DNA of 64,000 bases, from contig CM061248.1 in the NCBI GenBank assembly GCA_022605425.2, positions 1,178,001-1,242,000 on the forward strand. Direction: 5' to 3'. The notes below the pieces were generated by a model. That model had not been told where the DNA came from and made no database searches. It was given only the letters and a program-made list of their open reading frames with translations. Source of the stretch: Hamiltosporidium tvaerminnensis. Taxonomy: Eukaryota; Microsporidia; Dubosqiidae. The stretch's first letter is position 1. Each line of letters begins with the position of its first letter. Shown here one piece after another: positions 54,730-64,000 of this stretch. The position numbers and the translations under genes are program-made.

Positions 54730-55207
54730 GTGTAAATGACTCCTCAAGATGGTTAAAGAAAGGAAGTATAAGATCACGTGATGAAGCAAGTTTCTATTAT
54801 ATCCAGGATAGAAATGTATTCTGAGGTGCAGAAGGTATGTGTCAACACTGCTACCAGTCTAGGAAAACAGTTGATCATTTAGCAACGAGATGTGAAAAAA
54901 TGCTTGGTCATGACTATTCATGACAACATAATGGAGTGGTACGATGTATACATTTACAATTGCTGAATAAATATAAGTTTAAGTCTTCAAAACGAATAAG
55001 GAGTCACTCAGTTCAAGAAATTATTGATAATGAGTAGGCAGAGATAAGAGTGGACACCAGAATAAAAACTGATGTTAAAATTCGGAATAACAGGCCGGAC
55101 ATATTTATTTAGATAAGAAGAAGAATAAGATAACACTCATTGAAGTAGGAATCACTTCCCAAGATTCACTTCAAATAGTTGAAACTGAAAAACTTAGGAA
55201 GTGTGAC

Positions 55208-55675
55208 ATGCTAGCCAATGAATTGGGTCTTATTTATAAGTGTAATGTTGAGATAATCCTTTATGTGATGACCTGGGACGGTATTGTGACTAAAAAACAT
55301 ATGACGTATGTTAAGAGACTGCAAATACACATGAATGTAGAGGCATATATACAATCCATAGTACTCAAGAAGACGTTCAAAATAATTTCTTTTGATCGAC
55401 GAATAGGACTTGAGTCTGGACCAAATGCCGAAGAGAGCTGGGAGAGAGCATCATTAAGTGTTATTTTAGGAGCTGAGATGTATAAACAAGCAATACCCTC
55501 CTTAAAGCAAGAAGACAACGAGGAAGATGATGTTAAAACGGAAAATACAAAAAATATTTTACCCCTTATTTTGGATGGGATAACCACGGTTAAGGAACCG
55601 ACACTTAATGCAAATGAAGAGTTGGAGTTGGAGGAAGAAATAGAAGGAGTTAAAATGGTGGAAAGAATAATTTAA
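55208..55675 (+). pseudogene. LINE copy 6 C-terminus
   Basis: 155 codons after the RLE core, equivalent to LANELGLIYKC...ITWDGIVTK...ISFDRRRGLESGP.AEESWERAS of copies 2 and 4. Ends at the TAA at 55673-55675, about 20 bases before the family 3' terminus. Not an independent gene. Confidence 0.8.
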
Positions 55676-55718
55676 AGGGAAAAAATCGTCAACCCAGAAT
55701 TTTATTACCTAAAAATAC

Positions 55719-55728
55719 AACTCGCGAA
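55719..55728. repeat. LINE copy 6 target-site duplication, 3' side
   Basis: AACTCGCGAA; partner of 51926-51935. Confidence 0.85.
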
Positions 55729-55822
55729 TATTTTAATTATTGATTGATTAAATTTTTTAACTCGATTAAATTCGAATAATTGTTGATTTCTTAGTTGCAT
55801 TTTTTTCAAAAATAATATTATT

Positions 55823-56549
55823 TTTATTTAAAAGTATCACATCTTTTTAAAATAGTGGCAAGTGTTATATTTGTTTTCATGACATTAACGCAGTTCTAGG
55901 TTTAACATAAATAACTGCTACCCCAAAACTCCATCAGTAACCCCTGCGATACCTACGTCCCAAAGCCTTTCATTTACCAGGTGTGTAGAACCTAATTACT
56001 AGGCGAGGCAGTTGCCCGGAGTTCGTTAATGTCCGTTGCATGGAGTGTGATCGAACGCCGAAGCCCCCCGGGCTCCCCCAAGACTATGCAGCATTCCCAC
56101 TTACTCTACACTTTCTGAACCCAATAAACTTCTAGCTAAGATATATTTCAGAGAATTACATGGGGTCCACCTAGACAGTGCAATGTCATACCAACAGGTA
56201 TAACCTGCTACTTAGCTCTCCCGGCTTTAAATGGTTTTTATTTTTATATCTCCCAGGCGCTAAGTCTTCTAACCCGAGTGAGCAAGGCTAGGTTTCCATG
56301 TTTTTACATGGCAATTACCTACATGTTCAGCTGCGGTCTGCAATCTGGTTACATAAAAAACTACAAATAAATTTGTAGAAAAAGTTTCTCCATTTCTTAG
56401 ACCTCTCCTCCTCATACAAACTCCCATGGAACAACCGAAGATGTAGTGTGGTTTTATTCCCACCAAAAATCCAAACAATGATCTCACACCAGTTTCACAC
56501 ACTCATTGCCAAGCAGAAAGTTTTTTATCTGGTTATCCTCCCTCCACTA
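55823..56549 (-). repeat. 0.73-kb structured repeat, copy C, complete with 19-bp duplication
   Basis: 727 bp. On the minus strand it runs from TAGTGGAGGGAGGATAACC to GATGTGATACTTTTAAATAAA. It is flanked by a perfect 19-bp direct repeat, TTTCAAAAATAATATTATT, at 55804-55822 and 56550-56568. It is very similar to copy B across the full length, including a 70-80 codon frame (56269-56502) that is not preserved in copy A. The central part is GC-rich for this genome (GCCGAAGCCCCCCGGGCTCC) and can fold into several hairpins. Confidence 0.9.
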
Positions 56550-56568
56550 TTTCAAAAATAATATTATT

Positions 56569-57221
56569 ATAATTTATATCCAATTATGTGAAAAGTTTTA
56601 TTTTGGTACTCAACACCGAGAGGTACAAAAGGACTAGAATAAGAAATAAGTTTTATTGTGGTTTTTAAGATTCTTGAGGAAAAAAAGCAAACTAAGATAA
56701 TTAAATTACCAGGAAAAACAAGACTCAATTGAATATGAATGCCAATCGAGGAAAATAAAAGGCAAATTTGCTTGTTAAATTCATTGTAGCATTATACACC
56801 TTCGTATAGTGAAGAAGTATGAATCGACTTGTCTTGTTTTCAAAATACCATCTTCTCATACCCCACAAATTTATTTATCATCATACTTTCATTTATTTAG
56901 CGCATATTAAACTCTTGATCTCTGTATTCAAGCAATTAAATTTGTGAGAATTGGCCACTTCACGCCGAGTAATGATATAATAGAAGCCAAAAACTAGAAA
57001 GTCCGCAAAATTCTAAAGCAACACAGATATAGGTCTTAAAAAAGGCCTAAAAAAACCTTTCGGAAAACCAAGATATTATAATAAGATACTTTTGTTTCTT
57101 TAATTTTAATTTATTATAAACGATCAACATGGTCGGTAAATTAATGAAACTGGCCGAAAGTAACTTGGCGACACCATTTGATTTCGTAGGTTTTATATCT
57201 TGATACTAATTTCAATTTTAA
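56569..57221. other. AT-rich spacer
   Basis: No gene or known repeat recognised between repeat copies C and D. Confidence 0.4.
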
Positions 57222-58127
57222 AACTATCACATCTTTTTTAAACAGCGGAAAATGTTGTTTTATTTTCATGAAATGCAGGGGGTTCAGGTTTAAAATAAAT
57301 TACTACTCATCTTCTATTCTTAATAGGTACATCTGAAGATCCCCCTACAAAAAGGTTTTTATCTACAATTTTGTTAAATTATTAAATAATTTGAAATTTC
57401 AAAGTTTCGTTACCATTTATGTGAGTTGCCCGAATACAGTTCGGCCAAGAAGTGATTTTTCTTCATGCATTTAGGACAACTATTTCTCTCACAGTGATTT
57501 GCTTAAAACATCTTCGAGCAAATCACACGGATGGGATGGTCAAGATAAATATTTTAGTAAAAATCCGAGGGACTTTTTTGGCACATTTTTTTATGAGGGT
57601 GACACAGAAGTGGTTAATTTTGCTCCTAGGGTGTAATCGCGATCGAAACCCTACCTAAAGCACAAAATAGACCAGAAACATTTCCACATATTGTACACCT
57701 TTTGAACCTGTAACTTCCACATAAGATAAATATCTGCGACTTACATTAAGTTTAACTAGACGTTCCACATGTCATAACACGAGTGTAGCTTAATACTTTG
57801 CTGTTCTGGGGTTACTGGTTTTATTTTTGCTAATCCTCGGCCTCAAGTCTTTTTGCTCGAGCAAGCAAGACTAGGTTTCCATGCTTTTAAATGGAAAATA
57901 CCTATAAGTTTAGCTGCGGTCTATAATCTTGTTACATAAAGAACTTAAACCCTTCCTTGTATAAATTTTCTTTTTTTTAAACAATCTTATCCATATAAAA
58001 ATTTCTACGCAAATACCGAAAGTGCAATTTGATTTCATCCCACTAAAATTAAACAAGGATTTCCACTTAGTTTTTTAACACATTCATAAACAAAAGATAA
58101 TTTTAATGAGGTTATCCTCCCTCCACC
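57222..58127 (-). repeat. 0.73-kb repeat, diverged copy D with extra sequence
   Basis: Begins (minus strand) TGGTGGAGGGAGGATAACC at 58127 and ends GTTTAAAAAAGATGTGATAG near 57226. Internal matches include GGTTTCCATGCTTTTAAATGG, AGCTGCGGTCTATAATCTTGTTACATAAA and GTTCAAAAGGTGTACA. The middle is heavily altered and about 180 bp longer than copies B and C. Confidence 0.65.
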
Positions 58128-58313
58128 AAATGTAAATTAACAAACGATTAAATACGATACCAAAATACAAATACTTTTAATTTTGGATTCAAAGCACAAT
58201 AAATTTATATTTCCAGTACCTTTCATTTTCTTTACCTTCAGAGTTCTATATTTCTTATAAGAATATTATAAATATTTTTATAAATAAATTTTGAATTTTT
58301 TAGGGTCCCTCAA

Positions 58314-59921
58314 ATGATAAGAGACATTCAAAAAAACAGAATTAAAGAGTTTTTACAGGTAAAGGGATTGGATTGGAAAGTATTAATTCTTGATAAGAAA
58401 ACACATGAAATTATTTCACCACTTCTCAAAATAAATGAATTACGTGAGTGTGGTGTTACATCTCATTTTATGTTAAAAAGTAATAGAAATCGTATATCCG
58501 ACACGCCTGCAATATATTTTGTGGAGGGAAATAAAGAAAATGTAGAAATAATAATAAACGACATACAAAAAGGACTTTATGTTGGATTTTATTTAAATTT
58601 TGTAAACAGTATTGATCGAAGAACGCTGGAAACTTTAGCATTTGAACTAAGTAAGAAAGGTGTTGCTTTTCAAGTGAAAAGTGTTTTTGATCATTTTATA
58701 GATTTTATTTCATTACAAAACGATCTATTTATAACGAATTTAAAATTTTCATTTAAAAACTTACAAAATATAGAAACATGGAAAGGTATAACAAATTCTT
58801 TATTTGGAGTGTTCCTGTGTTTAAATCAAAAACCTTTAATAATTTTTCAAAAAAAAAGTGATGAAAATTTTGTACCTAAAAATATTTCAAAGATGCTCGA
58901 AAGTAAAATTAAAAATTTTGAAAAAATACAATCTTCAAGAAAAAAACCTCTTTTAATTATCATTGACAGATATTTTGATCTTATTTCACCATTTGAACAC
59001 GTATGGAACTATTCTGCTTTGATAAAAGATTTAATGGAATTTCATTTAAACCGAGTTCAAATTGAAGATGAAAAAGAACAAAATATTAATTATGATTTGG
59101 ATCCTTCTGATTTCTTTTGGATGAAAAACCAAAATGAATTTTTTCCTTTGGTAGCTGAAAAAGTAGAAAAGGAGTTGTTAGAATATAAAAAAGAAGTGGC
59201 CACGCAAAATATTAAAGAAAATATAAATAAAATGAATATCCACACTGTTTTGGAAAAAGCACCTGAAATGTCTCGAAGAAATGAAATAATGCATTCTCAT
59301 ATGAAATTGTGTTTAAAATTAGTAGAAAAGATTAAAGAAAGAAACATTGATGATTTCTATAAAATTGAAAAAAGTAAATACAAAAAAAACGAATTAATTG
59401 ATATTTCTGAGAAGGGAAATGAAGATGATATTTTAAGATTAGCAATTAGTTTAATTAAAAAAGAAAAAGAAGAAATTTTATCTGCACTTTTAAAAAAGAG
59501 AAATATAAACAATAGTTGTTTCGAATTTGTTAAAAATAATATAAATTTGAATACAGAAGATATTTCAAATACCGGAACTTCATATACAAGTGTTGTCAGT
59601 AATGTATTAGGAAATATTAAAAAATTACTTCCTTTAAATACAGACATGCCTATATCAATACTCGTAGAAAATATTTGGAACAAATTTAAAAATGGAAATG
59701 TAGATGGATATGACTTTTATAATTTGGATGGAACTGGATTGTGTTATGATAAAGAAATATCAAGTATAATTGTATTTTGTCTCGGTGGAGGAACTTATGC
59801 TGAACTTAAAAGCTTAAAAGTATTAGAAAATAAAATACAGATACCTATTATATATGGGTCTACAGAGATGCTTAATAGCAAAGAATTTACAGAACAAATT
59901 TTAGAATTAAATAAAAATTGA
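58314..59921 (+). CDS. SLY1: Sly1-type Sec1/Munc18 (SM) protein
   Basis: 535 residues, intact. SM proteins bind syntaxins and chaperone SNARE assembly; Sly1 serves ER-Golgi fusion with Sed5/Ufe1-type syntaxins. Evidence: the N-terminal WKVLILDKKTHEIISPLL...LRECGVTSH, followed by DTPAIYFVEGNKENVEIIINDI, matches the Sly1 pattern (PAIYF.....EN...I..D). Next come FYLNFVNSIDRRTLETLA and the LLIIIDRYFDLISPFEHVWNYSALIKDLM block (SM hallmark D R..D...P..H.W.Y). The C-terminal end is GGGTYAELKSLKV...PIIYGSTEMLNSKEF, the GG.(T/N)Y.E.......YGST signature. It is shorter than fungal Sly1 (about 640-670). GGGTCCCTCAA just before the ATG is a good CCC-type start signal. Confidence 0.92.
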   Translation: MIRDIQKNRIKEFLQVKGLDWKVLILDKKTHEIISPLLKINELRECGVTSHFMLKSNRNRISDTPAIYFVEGNKENVEIIINDIQKGLYVGFYLNFVNSIDRRTLETLAFELSKKGVAFQVKSVFDHFIDFISLQNDLFITNLKFSFKNLQNIETWKGITNSLFGVFLCLNQKPLIIFQKKSDENFVPKNISKMLESKIKNFEKIQSSRKKPLLIIIDRYFDLISPFEHVWNYSALIKDLMEFHLNRVQIEDEKEQNINYDLDPSDFFWMKNQNEFFPLVAEKVEKELLEYKKEVATQNIKENINKMNIHTVLEKAPEMSRRNEIMHSHMKLCLKLVEKIKERNIDDFYKIEKSKYKKNELIDISEKGNEDDILRLAISLIKKEKEEILSALLKKRNINNSCFEFVKNNINLNTEDISNTGTSYTSVVSNVLGNIKKLLPLNTDMPISILVENIWNKFKNGNVDGYDFYNLDGTGLCYDKEISSIIVFCLGGGTYAELKSLKVLENKIQIPIIYGSTEMLNSKEFTEQILELNKN

Positions 59922-60125
59922 TATTCTAAGATTAAAAATTTATAGATTTAGGGTTAATATTTGCAGTTCTATAGTTTAAGGATTTGATATGTTCTAAATC
60001 TTTTGTTTTCTTTTGTTTTTAAATATTTGTAGTTCTGGAATTCATTATTTGGTATTTCTGAAATAAATTACCATTCCAAGACTTTCTTTATTATTGCTTT
60101 AAAAATACTTTTTTATCTTTTTATT
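59922..60125. other. Spacer after SLY1
   Basis: AT-rich 3' flank; nothing recognised. Confidence 0.4.
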
Positions 60126-60500
60126 ATGTTTATATATTTTTATTTCGTCTATGTACTTAAGAAGACAGACGAAACGATTTCCTTTGATCGACGAAGAGGA
60201 CTTGAGTCAAAACCAAATGCCGAAGAGAGCTGGGAGAGAGCGTCAATGGGTGTTATTATGCGAGCAGAGATGCATGAGGAACCAACACCCCCTTTAAAAC
60301 AATCAAGTAGAGGGCAAGATGGGGTTAAAACAGAAAATAACAAAAATATTATACCCCTTATTTCAGAAGAAGGAACCACATTTTAGGGACCGACGATAAA
60401 TATAAATGAAGAGTCAGAATTGGAAGAAGAAATGGTAGTGGTAAAAGAGGTAGAAGAAAATGCATAAAAATCATAAAAACATTTTAACCCAGAAATTTAT
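60126..60500 (+). pseudogene. 3' fragment of RLE LINE, copy 7
   Basis: From LKKTDETISFDRRRGLESKPNAEESWERAS onward, through an in-frame TAG at about 60384, to the acidic tail and the 3' terminus TTTTAACCCAGAAATTTATC. The start of the frame (MFIYFYFVYV) is flanking DNA. Severely 5'-truncated insertion. Confidence 0.85.
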
Positions 60501-60950
60501 CAACTAAGAAAAATTTTCGAATATAGTTTAATATTATAAGACTTCGAAATATTATTTTTATATGTAATTCGCTTAAAAATGTATATGCCATGTATTACAT
60601 TATATCAAATAATATATGATGATAAAATGCATGGTTTGGGTTCTGTTGAGAAACCAACGTTATACGAGAATTCTACTTATGTCAAATCAGAAATGAGTTC
60701 AGTAGGGGTATCTTATATTTTATTTTAATTTTATCAAATATTAGATTTATTCATTCAATATTTTTTATTTGGTAGTCTATTTCAGATTAAATTTGAATAA
60801 AGCGGTTATAGATGGCACATACACTTTATCTTTGTACATTGTATGCCTGTAAATATATCCTAAAAACTAAAGTTTAGTCAAAAATAAATTAAATTTATGA
60901 AGAATGATATCTATGCCTGATCTATTGGCAAATAAACAAATCTTATTTAC
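60501..60950. other. AT-rich spacer
   Basis: No gene or known repeat recognised. Confidence 0.4.
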
Positions 60951-60954
60951 AAAT

Positions 60955-61410
60955 TTATTGTTGAGATAATTCTTTATGTAATGACATGAAACAGTATTGT
61001 GACAAAATACCATAAGAAATATCTTGAAAGACTACAAATACCTATAAACCAGAGGAATTTACTACGATAATAATACGCAAGAACCAGTCGAAACATATTC
61101 CTTTGAGCATCATTATGAACTTTAGTGTGAAAAAAATGTTCGGGAGAACGAGAGAGTGCGTCGTCAAATGTTATTAAAGAAACCTAGATACATGATAAAT
61201 CAATACACCTTTAAAGATAGGCTAATAACGGAGAGGACCGTGTTGAACATGTTAAATCAAAAACATTCACACTTTTATTTCAGACAGACGGCCCACACTA
61301 GATGAACCGACAATAAATATAAAATAAATTTCGGATTTGAAAGAGCTCGAAGTTATTAAAAAGGTATAAGAGAATATATAGAAGAGTGAAAAAAATTTAA
61401 ATGAATACCT
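60955..61410 (+). pseudogene. Decayed 3' part of RLE LINE, copy 8
   Basis: Traces read VEIILYVMT*NSIVTKYHKKYLERLQIPI at about 60960-61050, then KNQSKHIPLS and REREC around 61090-61160, and DEPTINIK at about 61300. Highly degenerate. Confidence 0.6.
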
Positions 61411-61559
61411 TATTAAATAAAAATGATTTAAAAAATGCTCTGCTCTTATTCAGTGCGAAAAGATATAATGGTTAAGATTTTGGAAATTTCTACAGTAAAT
61501 GCCGATCTAATTCAGAATATTTCATGGTTTATTCTACGAATAGGAATGATTTGCGTTGG

Positions 61560-64000
61560 CTGGAAATCTATTTTTCGAAAATTATGTCTCACAAACCCCA
61601 AGAAATCAACAAAGCCCTAATTCACGTTTAGATTGTGTGCCATACATATTGAAACAAACAATTATATAGCAAATTCAAATAAACTGTATTAGAGAGGTGA
61701 GATATGCTTAATTTTGCTTTTATGCAGATTAAACCCAAATAGTTACCAAAAAGCAGAATAAACCGTAAATTTTTAATTGAAACACCCAAGACTTATAATC
61801 TATTTATAATTCCAAACAGCAAAATTTTAATTAAATATATAAAAGCCTTAAATTACCCTAAAACAATATACTTGTTTTAAATGTTTCTTTTATAAAATAA
61901 TTGTTTTTTTTTAATAAATAATCATTTCGTTCATAATATTTCAGTTCAATATATAATTCAATGATAAACAAAAATTTTAACATGATGTAAATCATTCATT
62001 GTATATTACACCTCCAAAATATGATTTTTTCAATTTTCTTTAAATTTGCAATAAATATTAAATCTTTTTCAGATATATTTAATTCAACAATCTCCAATCT
62101 TTTTATTTGATATTCCTGTAAAACACAAAACAACACCTGAAAAAAAGTATTTTCACAATTAATTCTAAAAATAATTACTTCTTTTAGATTCAATAAATTA
62201 CTAAATGCTTTTACAGTTGAACTATCGATAGCAAACTCGACAAAATAAAGTTTCTTTATACTGGTCAGATAATAGTTGCGAAATAAGATTTTAAAAGAGT
62301 TTGAAGGTAATTTGTACCTAACATATCTATATTGAGGGTTGTAAAATCATATTTTTTCTTATTTGCTAAAATTTTTAATGAATCAATCATTTCATTTATA
62401 TCCCAAAGATATAATTCTATATTATAAAAACTTTGATTTACAAAACTTTTTAACTTCAAAGAATTGTATTTTAGAAACTAAATTTTCTTGAATATCTATT
62501 GTCATATCTATTAACATAAATATGGTAAAAATACTTATGCAGATATTTGACGAGAATCTAAAATATTTAATCAATTCGTTTCTAATACAGTTTCCCTTTT
62601 AATATATATATTTGAAAAAATTATTTCCAAGCTTTCTAGCCCGTTTAATATTTAAAATATCTCTTAGAAATCAGATTTTATTTCTGAAAATGAAATTTCA
62701 ATACACTTTATATTTTCTTCTAAATTGTTTTTCGGGCTATAAAAAACTGTTTCTCATTTAATTTTTCTAAAGTAATTGAAATATTATTAAAAACCCTTTG
62801 TACATATAAAAACACTTGACTTGAAGATTATTATTCTTCCTTGAAAATATTCGATGATTCTAAATTTATCTTTAAAGTTATTTTCATTAATTAACTTTAA
62901 ATAGAAATATTCATTTCTTTTTGTGTGTTTTTAATTTTTCTTGATAGATTTTTCGATAGAACATTGTTGATATGTATGCTCCAGCTTTTTATTATGTTAT
63001 CAAATATATTCAAATTCCCTTCTTTTATTTCATGAACTTCATATCTTTCATAGTTATTGTTTTCATAAAACATAAATTCCTATATTTACTTAAATTCTTT
63101 GTAAAGGTGAAAATTGTATCTATTTCAGATTTTATAAAAACAATCTTTTTTAAATTTAAGAAATTTAAATTTGCATTTAGAGAACAATTGACGGCATTAA
63201 ATATGTAACACTTAAAGAATACAATCTCATCAATCTTTTTTTTATATTTTCCAAAATAAAATAAAAACTCTTCGAATTCATTTTGTCTATATTATGAATG
63301 TGTAAATACGTTAGATGTAATGTATTTTTAAACAATATAAATAAACTTCGGCTTTTTTGATGCACAGAAAAATTTTTTTAAAAAAATATGTCGTGTTTAG
63401 CATTTATTACTAACGTATGTTTTTTATCTTCCGTAAATAACCCTTTATGTTTATCAGAAATATAATATCATGTTCTTTTGAAAAAAACAAAAAATTGGAA
63501 TTTTTTTCGATAATCACTAGTTCGAAATATCCTTGTGATATTTTTTTAAATAAATCATGTGAAAAATAATCTTGCTTTGAAAAATGAAGCAAAACCTTTT
63601 CAATATCGAAATTTATCATTTCATTTGATTCCATTAAAGAACACCAAATATTTTTTACCGCATTCCTCAATTTATTATCATATTTGACTCTAAAATATTC
63701 TAAAAAATACAATATTCTTTAAAACTTTTCAATTGTCATTTTATGTACCGGTAAATAATATGAAATTATAAACTCATAGAATATTATAACATCAGACTTC
63801 TTTATGTGATGACAGAGATATATTTCTATATTATTGTTCATATTGTTAAACTTTTCGAATATATCAAACTTAAGACCAATTCTCTCAATAAATTCTATAT
63901 AATACTGTTCATATTCCTATTTTCATTTAAAATGAACATTTTTTGTAAAAAGTTTTTTTCGTCCTTTTCAATCATATCATATCTTTTGATTTGACATAGA
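61560..64000 (-). pseudogene. LRR-family gene copy c, degenerate, truncated by the window edge
   Basis: Third family member, with many frameshifts. Landmarks: EYFRVKYDNKLRNAVKNIWCSLMESNEM (63700-63630), NHKS-like start of the LRR part (about 63360), LKLKSF..QSFYNIELYLWDINEMIDSLK (62455-62380), and EYQIKRLEIVELNISEKDLIFIANLKKIEKIIFWRCNIQ (62120-61996). Homology to copy a continues past the coding end to about 61560 (GGGCTTTGTTG...TTTGTGAGACAT in place of AAGCTTTGTTACT...TTTGTCTTATG). The N-terminal end lies beyond position 64000. Confidence 0.8.

Larger units (their letters stand above)
51936..55718 (+). mobile_element. Full-length but broken RLE LINE, copy 6
   Basis: About 3783 bp between 10-bp duplications AACTCGCGAA. 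The element begins with its ATG (ATGGGTAGAAGAAAAAAAG at 51936) and ends TCAACCCAGAATTTTATTACC plus a short A-rich stretch. Same architecture as copy 4, clearly diverged from it, and with more lesions: stop near 52058, shifts near 52330-52400 and 53180, TGA at 53758-53760, and several more after 54700. Confidence 0.9.

Noticed and set aside
57452-57658. 68-codon frame
   Set aside because: Lies within diverged repeat copy D and is not shared with other copies.

Overview
The window looks like a piece of a large, AT-rich, transposon-laden microsporidian (fungal-lineage intracellular parasite) genome. Reasons: the few intact genes are intronless, short versions of eukaryotic housekeeping proteins (Sly1-type SM protein, CK1, KIN1/MARK-like kinase, ubiquitin E1). 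Several starts have a CCC-type motif just upstream, as known for microsporidia. The mobile elements (RLE-type LINEs, piggyBac, IS630/mariner-like) and a LRR family with a hydrophobic N-terminus fit the TE-rich genera; Hamiltosporidium-like is my best guess, as inference only.

Layout. 0-1.7 kb: decayed LINE plus a possible tRNA-derived SINE. 2.2-3.0 kb: multi-pass membrane protein. 5.8-14.5 kb: gene island with a kinase carrying a KA1-like tail, a secreted CAP-domain protein with a huge Lys/Asp/Glu-rich tail, an unknown protein, a minisatellite and a putative E2-like (UEV/AKTIP-like) protein. 14.6-20.0 kb: nested transposons. An integrase-bearing TIR element (15580-19726, TSD TTTAA) contains a 0.73-kb structured repeat, which itself contains a 5'-truncated LINE. 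20.7-21.3 kb: C2H2 zinc-finger gene broken by one in-frame TAA. 22.8-31.8 kb: decayed LINE, then an IS630/mariner-like element (26344-31810) with a nearly full-length LINE inside it. 31.9-37.4 kb: LRR-family pseudogene split by a piggyBac element at TTAA. 37.4-40.5 kb: RTE-like retrotransposon. 40.8-45.1 kb: UBA1 with many repeat-derived insertions. 46.7-47.6 kb: CK1. 48.3-51.3 kb: second LRR pseudogene. 51.9-55.7 kb: second long LINE copy. 55.8-58.1 kb: two more copies of the 0.73-kb repeat. 58.3-59.9 kb: Sly1. 60.1-61.4 kb: LINE scraps. 61.6-64.0 kb: third LRR-family copy, running off the window.

Most notable are (i) a 727-730 bp ORF-less repeat family with defined ends and 14-19 bp target-site duplications, (ii) a LINE family whose first ATG lies at or within two bases of the element's 5' end, (iii) a TIR transposon with an integrase, TGTCAC ends and a 5-bp duplication, and (iv) spread of one GGGTGTTA motif through intergenic DNA and through the coding sequence of the ubiquitin E1. 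Housekeeping genes are intact and sit between transposon nests; almost everything mobile is broken.
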